A DNA stretch of 18,614 bases from the NCBI GenBank assembly GCA_934645275.1, contig CAKUDW010000014.1, positions 1 through 18,614 of the forward strand. Direction: 5' to 3'. The stretch's first letter is position 1, and each line of letters starts with the position of its first letter. The stretch comes from an uncultured Clostridia bacterium (GTDB lineage Bacteria; Bacillota_A; Clostridia; Christensenellales; Aristaeellaceae). The notes below the pieces were generated by a model. The model had not been told where the DNA came from. It was given only the letters and a program-made list of their open reading frames with translations, and searched no databases. The position numbers were made by a program, and so were the translations under genes. This document shows positions 14,331-18,614 of this stretch, piece after piece.

Positions 14331-14336
14331 ATTATA
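14331..14336 (-). promoter_or_regulatory. -10 element of the HAD gene promoter
   Basis: A perfect TATAAT on the minus strand, 36 bases upstream of the HAD start codon. At the normal 16-18 bp distance no good -35 is found (CGGATT or GGATTT); the nearest TTGACG (14349-14354) is only 12 bp away. A good -10 with a poor -35 is usual for promoters that need an activator, in line with the repeats just upstream. Confidence 0.6.
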
Positions 14337-14349
14337 TTATCAATTCTAC

Positions 14350-14406
14350 GTCAAATCCGATATCCCTGCCAGGTCAAATGTATGTCAAGTGAACTCCGTA
14401 TGTCAA
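14350..14406 (-). promoter_or_regulatory. TTGAC direct repeats, possible Pho boxes
   Basis: On the minus strand TTGAC occurs four times in the same direction at 14350-14354, 14373-14377, 14384-14388 and 14402-14406. The second and third are exactly 11 bp apart (TTGACA-N5-TTGACC), and the first is 23 bp, about two such steps, away. PhoB/PhoP family regulators bind 11-bp direct repeats (TTAACA-like in Bacillus, TGTCA-like in enterics). The phoB gene lies 2 kb away and the downstream gene is a phosphatase. Binding is inferred, and the third base G departs from the Bacillus consensus. Confidence 0.45.
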
Positions 14407-14424
14407 AAAAGACTTTTTTGACAT
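14400..14424. repeat. Perfect 11-bp-arm inverted repeat with a 3-base centre
   Basis: ATGTCAAAAAA (14400-14410), GAC, TTTTTTGACAT (14414-14424). Each arm contains one TTGACA-like half-site, one shared with the direct repeats downstream. It could be a regulator site upstream of the HAD promoter or an AT-rich hairpin ending phoR readthrough. It has no GC-rich stem, so a terminator role is doubtful. Confidence 0.6.
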
Positions 14425-14493
14425 GCAAAATTTCACACCGTACACGCTGCTGGGCACGGCTGGAAGCTCGAGAGGGCTTTTCGACAGACTGAT

Positions 14494-14522
14494 GGGCTGC
14501 CGGAAAATACTTCCGGCAGCCC
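14494..14522 (-). terminator. Hairpin after phoR, possible operon end
   Basis: GGGCTGCCGGAA and TTCCGGCAGCCC form a perfect 12-bp stem with a 5-base loop, 16 bases past the phoR stop. No T-run follows on either strand, so it is not a standard intrinsic terminator; it may stabilise the 3' end of the pst-pho mRNA or act with Rho. Nothing else genic lies between it and the HAD promoter. Confidence 0.5.
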
Positions 14523-14538
14523 GCCATCCAGTTATCGA

Positions 14539-16191
14539 TTATTTGGGAAACGTTACCCGTATCCGCGTGCCCCGGCCGGGCTCGCTGTGCAGTTCGATTT
14601 CGCCGTGGTGGTACTGCACTGCATGCTTTACGATGGAGAGTCCCAGCCCTGTGCCGCCGGAAGCCTTGGAATGGCTCTTGTCCACGCGGTAGAAGCGCTC
14701 GAATACGCGGCTCTGATCCTCAATTGGAATGCCGATGCCCGTGTCCGCGACCTCCACGAACGCCGATGCCGCGTCGCCGCCCACCGTAACCTTCACATCT
14801 CCGCCTTCGCGGTTATACTTCACGGCGTTATCGCACAGGTTGTAAATTACCTCGTACACCAACCGCCGCACGCCGTCGATTTCCTGCGCGTCGCCGTTTA
14901 CCGTCAGACTGATGTTGCGCGCCTCGGCCGCGCCGCGCACGCCCTCGGTCGCCTCCGCAGCCACGTCCAGCAGATTCATCCGCTCGCGCGGCATCTCACT
15001 GCCCTCGTCCAGCTGGGACAGGCGGATGATGTCGCCGATCAGCGTTACCAGCCGCGCCGCCTCTGCGCGAATGTGGCCGATGAAGCGCGGCATGTCCGCC
15101 TGCGCCACCATGCCGTTTTCAATCAGCTCCGCACTGCCAATAATGCCCTGAAGCGGCGTTTTAAGCTCGTGAGACACGTTGGCCGTAAATTCGCGGCGAT
15201 TGCGCTCGGCATATTCCTGCTCGGTAATATCGAAGGCCAGCAGCACCGCGCCCACCGCCGCGCCGCCGGAATCAATGCGGCTGATGTCGAACTGATACAC
15301 GCGTCCCTGCCGCTCACAGCGGATTTCGCTGTGGCCGCCCTCCATCGCCTGGCGAATGGCGGTGGAAACATCGTGGCCGCGCTCTACGGTCAGGAAATCC
15401 TGACCAATGCAGCCGTCGTCCGCATTGAAGAGCTTCCGGGCCGCGGGATTGATGCTCAGCACCGTGCCGCGCTCGTCCAGCAGCACCAGTCCCTCGCGCA
15501 TGCTGGCGATGATCTGTGCAAATTCATCGGTGCGCTGCTTCAGCACCCGCATCTGGCGCTTAATCTCCAGGTGCTGGCGATTGATTCGGCCCAGCAGCGG
15601 CGAGAGCTCCTCGTAGGCGTTGTTTTCCAGCGGGTGATCCAGATCCAGCTGGTTCAGCGGTTCCACGATATGCTTGGACAGCCGCCTTGCCAGTACGCCG
15701 GAGAGCACCAACGCCGCCAACAGCACCAGCACAAACGGCTGGAACATTCCCAACGCCAGCACGCCCGCCGTGGCGCGGCTGACTGAGATGCGCAGCACCG
15801 TGCCGTCGGCCAGCTGCCGCGCGTAGTACATCGTCTTTTCCATCAGCGTGGCGGAATAGCGCGTGCTCTCGCCCTGCCCCGTCAGCTGCGCCTGGCGAAT
15901 TTCCGGGCGTTCCGCATGATTTTCCAGCTGCTGATCCTTCGCCTGCGTGTCGCAGATCACATTGCCGTCAGCGTCCACCCAGGTCAGGCGATAGCGGTCG
16001 GAGCTCAGCTTTTCCAGAAAAGCCAGTCCCTCGTCCTCAACGCCCGCCGCGGCAATCGTCAGCTGATCCTTCAGCATCGTCTCCTGCACGCCGCCAAAAT
16101 AACCGTAAAGGCAGCCCATGATAATAATCAGGCTCGCCAGCAACACGGCCGCTGCTGCCAGCACGATGGCCCGGTATATCTTCTTCGTCAC
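14539..16191 (-). CDS. phoR: Phosphate-regulon sensor histidine kinase
   Basis: PhoR phosphorylates PhoB when phosphate is scarce. The 550-residue protein has a membrane segment at about 8-30, an extracytoplasmic domain at 31-145 with a PAS-like sensor pattern (RLTWVDADGNVICDT, later ENHAERPEI), a second membrane segment at about 146-168, a HAMP-like helical linker to about 220 and a cytoplasmic PAS domain at about 222-325 (MREGLVLLDERGTVLSINPAA). The H-box is FTANVSHELKTPL with His341. The ATPase has Asn451/Asn455 (YNLCDNAVKYN), DTGIGI at 483-488 and GGTGLGL at 512-518. All catalytic motifs are present. The start is GTG (16189-16191), overlapping the phoB stop by 4 bp (GTGA), with GGAGG ten bases upstream. 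It is the last gene of the operon. Confidence 0.94.
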   Translation of the reverse strand: MTKKIYRAIVLAAAAVLLASLIIIMGCLYGYFGGVQETMLKDQLTIAAAGVEDEGLAFLEKLSSDRYRLTWVDADGNVICDTQAKDQQLENHAERPEIRQAQLTGQGESTRYSATLMEKTMYYARQLADGTVLRISVSRATAGVLALGMFQPFVLVLLAALVLSGVLARRLSKHIVEPLNQLDLDHPLENNAYEELSPLLGRINRQHLEIKRQMRVLKQRTDEFAQIIASMREGLVLLDERGTVLSINPAARKLFNADDGCIGQDFLTVERGHDVSTAIRQAMEGGHSEIRCERQGRVYQFDISRIDSGGAAVGAVLLAFDITEQEYAERNRREFTANVSHELKTPLQGIIGSAELIENGMVAQADMPRFIGHIRAEAARLVTLIGDIIRLSQLDEGSEMPRERMNLLDVAAEATEGVRGAAEARNISLTVNGDAQEIDGVRRLVYEVIYNLCDNAVKYNREGGDVKVTVGGDAASAFVEVADTGIGIPIEDQSRVFERFYRVDKSHSKASGGTGLGLSIVKHAVQYHHGEIELHSEPGRGTRIRVTFPK

Positions 16192-16865
16192 TTGTCATCC
16201 GCCTCCAGCCTGTAGCCCACGTTGCGCACGGTCTTGATCAACCGTCCATAGCTGCCCAGCTTCTGTCTGAGCGTCAGAATATGCGTGTCCACCGTGCGGG
16301 TCTCTCCGCCGTAGTCCATGCCCCAAACCCTGTCCATTAACTGATCGCGCGTAAAGGCGATGCCCGGATTGCTCAGGAACAGGCGCAGCAGCTCGTATTC
16401 CTTGTAGGTGAGCACCACGCGCTGCCCATCCGCCGTCACGGTGTGCGCATCCGGATCGAGCGTCAGACCGCCGCACTTCAGCGCGTGCGATTCCCGCTTC
16501 GGCTGGCAGCGCCGCAGCACCGCCTTCACGCAGGAAACCAGCTCCATCACGCCGAACGGCTTGGTCAGATAATAGTCCGCTCCGCAGTCCAGCCCCTGAA
16601 TCTTGTCCATTTCGCTGTCACGCGCCGTGGCCATCACCACCGGTATGTTGCACAGCTCCGGGGAAGCCTTCATGCGCCGCAGCAGCTCCACGCCGTCCAC
16701 GCCCGGCAGCATCACGTCCAGCACCGCCAGCTCCGGCTGCTCGTGCTTCAACGCTTCCCAAAAGGCCGCGCCGTCCTCAAAGCCGCGCGCCTCAAAGCCC
16801 GTGGATTGCAGGGCGTATACCTCGATATCGCGGATACTGGCGTCATCCTCCACGCACCAGATCAT
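16188..16865 (-). CDS. phoB: Phosphate-regulon response regulator
   Basis: This 225-residue OmpR/PhoB-type regulator binds Pho boxes when phosphorylated. The receiver domain (1-118) has the acidic triad Glu6, Asp7, Asp8, phosphoacceptor Asp50 (LAVLDVMLPGVDG), Thr80 and Lys102 (LTKPFG). The winged-helix domain (about 128-222) shows LTYKEYELLRLFLSNPG, FTRDQLMDRVWG, the recognition helix TRTVDTHILTLRQKLG and IKTVRNVGYRL. I chose ATG 16863-16865 because GGAGG lies seven bases upstream and it starts two bases after the phoU stop; a longer frame from 16910 would run 43 bases into phoU. PhoP (Bacillus naming) would be an equal name. Order phoU-phoB-phoR and tight spacing tie it to phosphate control. 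Confidence 0.92.
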   Translation of the reverse strand: MIWCVEDDASIRDIEVYALQSTGFEARGFEDGAAFWEALKHEQPELAVLDVMLPGVDGVELLRRMKASPELCNIPVVMATARDSEMDKIQGLDCGADYYLTKPFGVMELVSCVKAVLRRCQPKRESHALKCGGLTLDPDAHTVTADGQRVVLTYKEYELLRLFLSNPGIAFTRDQLMDRVWGMDYGGETRTVDTHILTLRQKLGSYGRLIKTVRNVGYRLEADDK

Positions 16866-16867
16866 TT

Positions 16868-17512
16868 TCAGTCCTCCTTGTGCTTGCCGGTCACGGAGAA
16901 AATCACCCATTCGGCAATGTTCACCGCGTGATCGCCGATGCGCTCAAAATACTTGGCGATCATCAGAAGGTCGAGCGCGTATTCGCCGTCGGACGGATCC
17001 TTCGCGATGCGCTCAATCAGCCTGCCGCGCACCTGATCAAAGTAGTCGTCCACGGTATCGTCGTCCGCGATCACCTTCTCCGCCAACATTATATCATGTT
17101 TTACATAGGCGTCTACACTGTCATTGACCATTTTTATGGCAGATTTCGCCATTTCGATCAGCAAATCGCCATTTTCGATATGCCGTCCATCCAGAAAACA
17201 GATAATCTCGGCGATGTCCTCCGCCTGGTCGCCGATGCGCTCCATGTCGGTAATCATCTTCAGCGCGGCGGAGATCTGGCGCAAATCGCGCGCTACAGGC
17301 TGCTGCTGTAGCAGCAACTTCAGGCACATGGATTCGATGGCGCGTTCCTTCTGATCCACCTCCGCGTCCAGCGGAGCCACCTTTTTCGCCAGTGCGGTAT
17401 CGCCGTTCGCCAGCGCGCGCGACGCCATGGTGATTACTTCCTCGCACAGCGCGCCCATTTCAATCAATTCATTGTTCAGCAGCGACAGCTGCTCGTCAAA
17501 ACGGCTTCTCAT
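16868..17512 (-). CDS. phoU: PhoU phosphate signalling protein
   Basis: PhoU is a cytoplasmic two-repeat helical protein that keeps PhoR quiet when the Pst transporter reports enough phosphate. The 214-residue length is normal. Each half carries the metal-binding signature: ERIGDQAEDIAE at residues 91-102 and ERIGDHAVNIAEWVIF at 190-205. The opening RSRFDEQLSLLNNELIEMG and the LLLQQQPVARDLRQI segment at 67-80 are also typical. The start ATG (17510-17512) overlaps the pstB stop by one base (TGATG) and has GGGGAGG eight bases upstream. The open frame extends to 17800 through pstB, but that part is antisense-like shadow and not PhoU. Confidence 0.96.
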   Translation of the reverse strand: MRSRFDEQLSLLNNELIEMGALCEEVITMASRALANGDTALAKKVAPLDAEVDQKERAIESMCLKLLLQQQPVARDLRQISAALKMITDMERIGDQAEDIAEIICFLDGRHIENGDLLIEMAKSAIKMVNDSVDAYVKHDIMLAEKVIADDDTVDDYFDQVRGRLIERIAKDPSDGEYALDLLMIAKYFERIGDHAVNIAEWVIFSVTGKHKED

Positions 17513-18267
17513 CAACCGAACCTCCCCGTAATATAATCCTCGGTGCGCTTGTCCTCCGGCTGGGAAAACAGCTTTTCCGTGCCGCCGCATTCCACCAGCT
17601 CGCCCAGCAGGAAAAACGCCGTATAATCCGATATGCGCACGGCCTGCTGCATATTGTGGGTCACGATCACAATCGTGTATTTCTCCTTCAGCTGCATGGC
17701 CAGCTCTTCGATTTTTGAAGTGGAAATCGGATCGAGCGCGCTGGTCGGCTCGTCCATCAGCAACACCTGCGGCTCTACCGCCAGTGCCCGCGCGATGCAC
17801 AGGCGCTGCTGCTGACCGCCGGACAACCCCAGCGCATTCTTCTTCAGCCGGTCCTTCACCTCATCCCAGATGGCCGCGCCGCGCAGCGAGCGCTCCACAA
17901 TATCATCCAGCTTCGCGCGCGACTTCACGCCGTGAGTGCGCGGGCCATAGGCGATGTTGTCGTAGATGCTCATCGGAAACGGATTCGGCTTCTGAAACAC
18001 CATGCCGATTTGCCGCCGCAGTTCATTCACATCTGTAGAAGGCGCGAAAATATCCGTATCTCTGTATTTCACGCTGCCGCCGATCTTCACGCCCGGCACC
18101 AGATCGTTCATCCGGTTCAGCGTCTTTAAAAAGGTGGATTTGCCGCAGCCCGATGGCCCGATCAGCGCCGTAATGCTCTTCTCGGGAATTTCGATATTCA
18201 CATCCTTCAGCGCCTGATGCTGTCCATACCACAGGCACAGATCTTTCACCGATATAATATCGCTCAT
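17512..18267 (-). CDS. pstB: Phosphate ABC transporter ATP-binding protein
   Basis: PstB is the ATPase that drives PstSCA phosphate import at the membrane. The 251-residue protein has Walker [10 protein letters not shown] (37-45), the PstB-specific stretch [16 protein letters not shown] (49-64), Q-loop Gln92 in [14 protein letters not shown], the signature LSGGQQQR (149-155 region), Walker [14 protein letters not shown] with catalytic Glu173 and H-loop His204 ([13 protein letters not shown]). The C-terminus EDYITGRFG is the usual end. I chose ATG 18265-18267 (MSDIISV) since GGAGG lies nine bases upstream; the in-frame ATG at 18276 directly abuts that GGAGG and is too close. It follows pstA by 20 bp. 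Confidence 0.97.
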   Translation of the reverse strand: MSDIISVKDLCLWYGQHQALKDVNIEIPEKSITALIGPSGCGKSTFLKTLNRMNDLVPGVKIGGSVKYRDTDIFAPSTDVNELRRQIGMVFQKPNPFPMSIYDNIAYGPRTHGVKSRAKLDDIVERSLRGAAIWDEVKDRLKKNALGLSGGQQQRLCIARALAVEPQVLLMDEPTSALDPISTSKIEELAMQLKEKYTIVIVTHNMQQAVRISDYTAFFLLGELVECGGTEKLFSQPEDKRTEDYITGRFG

Positions 18268-18287
18268 ACTATTCATCCTCCGCACTG

Positions 18288-18614
18288 TCAAAATTCCCTG
18301 CGGCGCTTAAAGTAGCGTCCCACCAGATCCGCCGCCAGATTGATTATCAACGTGAGCACCATCAGTATCGCCGCGATGGCAAAGGCCACGCCGAATTCGC
18401 CCTGCTCCTTGGCGTACACGTACAGCGCCACCGTAAGCGTCGCGCCCGCGCTGCCCAGTCCCTCAAAGAAGCCGTTAAGCGCATGAGCAAAGCCCGCCGT
18501 GAACAGCAACGCCGCTGATTCGCCCAGTATGCGTCCCACGGTCAGAATGCAACCCGTAATCACGCCATCCACGCAGCTGGGCAGCACCACCGTGTGAATC
18601 ACGCGCCACTTGCC
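18288..18614 (-). CDS. pstA: Phosphate ABC transporter permease PstA, C-terminal part
   Basis: Only the last 108 codons are inside the window. PstA is one of two membrane subunits that form the phosphate channel. The visible part opens with [21 protein letters not shown], the coupling-helix region that contacts PstB, then [19 protein letters not shown] (the conserved Gly-Arg-x-x-Gly-Glu of PstA/PstC), a loop, and a last membrane helix at [21 protein letters not shown] ending in the basic tail [10 protein letters not shown]. PstA rather than PstC is favoured because pstB follows directly, as in the usual pstSCAB order. The start lies beyond the right edge; a GTG within the visible part is an internal codon. 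Confidence 0.93.
   Translation of the reverse strand, partial: GKWRVIHTVVLPSCVDGVITGCILTVGRILGESAALLFTAGFAHALNGFFEGLGSAGATLTVALYVYAKEQGEFGVAFAIAAILMVLTLIINLAADLVGRYFKRRREF

Noticed and set aside
14587..15786. Long plus-strand frame opposite phoR (399 codons)
   Set aside because: Antisense shadow of a complete histidine kinase gene; His/Arg/Ala-rich with no domain pattern.
16866..16910. Upstream in-frame start for phoB
   Set aside because: It would overlap phoU by 43 bases and add 15 residues ahead of a normal receiver domain; the ATG at 16863-16865 has a proper GGAGG.
17513..17800. N-terminal extension of phoU by 96 codons
   Set aside because: That part overlaps pstB in another frame and does not resemble PhoU; a strong ribosome-binding site marks the ATG at 17510-17512.
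1..18614. CRISPR arrays, rRNA, tRNA and insertion sequences
   Set aside because: No regularly spaced repeats, no cloverleaf or rRNA-like stretch and no transposase frame were seen on either strand.

Overview
The window looks like chromosomal DNA of a GC-rich Firmicute (Bacillota), most likely a member of the Clostridia. The signs are strong GGAGG ribosome-binding sites, SPP1-like phage head genes, an S24-type phage repressor, and a single pst-phoU-phoB-phoR operon. No rRNA or tRNA gene is present, so a finer placement is inference.

Positions 1-7147 are one end of a prophage or prophage-derived element. Ten late genes run leftward on the minus strand in the SPP1 order: small terminase, large terminase, portal, scaffold, P22-like major capsid, head-tail connector, head closure, HK97-gp10-like protein, tail terminator and tail tube (cut by the window edge). 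A LexA-like (HTH plus S24) repressor gene runs rightward, directly divergent from the small terminase gene. The 190 bp between their start codons hold two near-consensus sigma-A-type promoters and three copies of the palindrome AACCG-N4-CGGTT. A fourth, perfect copy lies inside the repressor gene. Operator 2 fills the spacer of the late promoter and operator 1 covers its start point, so the repressor appears to control the packaging and structural operon directly. No integrase, cro or replication gene lies between the repressor and the late genes, or between the repressor and the host genes.

Positions 7148-7317 are noncoding. They hold segments that can pair in mutually exclusive ways and a 20-bp hairpin that ends the glt operon.

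Positions 7318-13480 hold gltB-gltD on the minus strand (glutamate synthase large and small subunits), with a clear promoter and a hairpin at the very 5' end of the mRNA. Positions 13482-14294 encode a NagD-type HAD phosphatase. Upstream of it are a weak -35, a good -10 and several TTGAC direct repeats that resemble Pho boxes.

Positions 14539-18614 are the tail of a phosphate operon on the minus strand: pstA (cut by the edge), pstB, phoU, phoB and phoR, with gaps or overlaps of a few bases. PstA and PstB are parts of the high-affinity phosphate importer, PhoU links transporter state to signalling, and PhoR-PhoB is the two-component system that switches on the regulon under phosphate limitation. 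The nearby HAD gene may be a target of PhoB.
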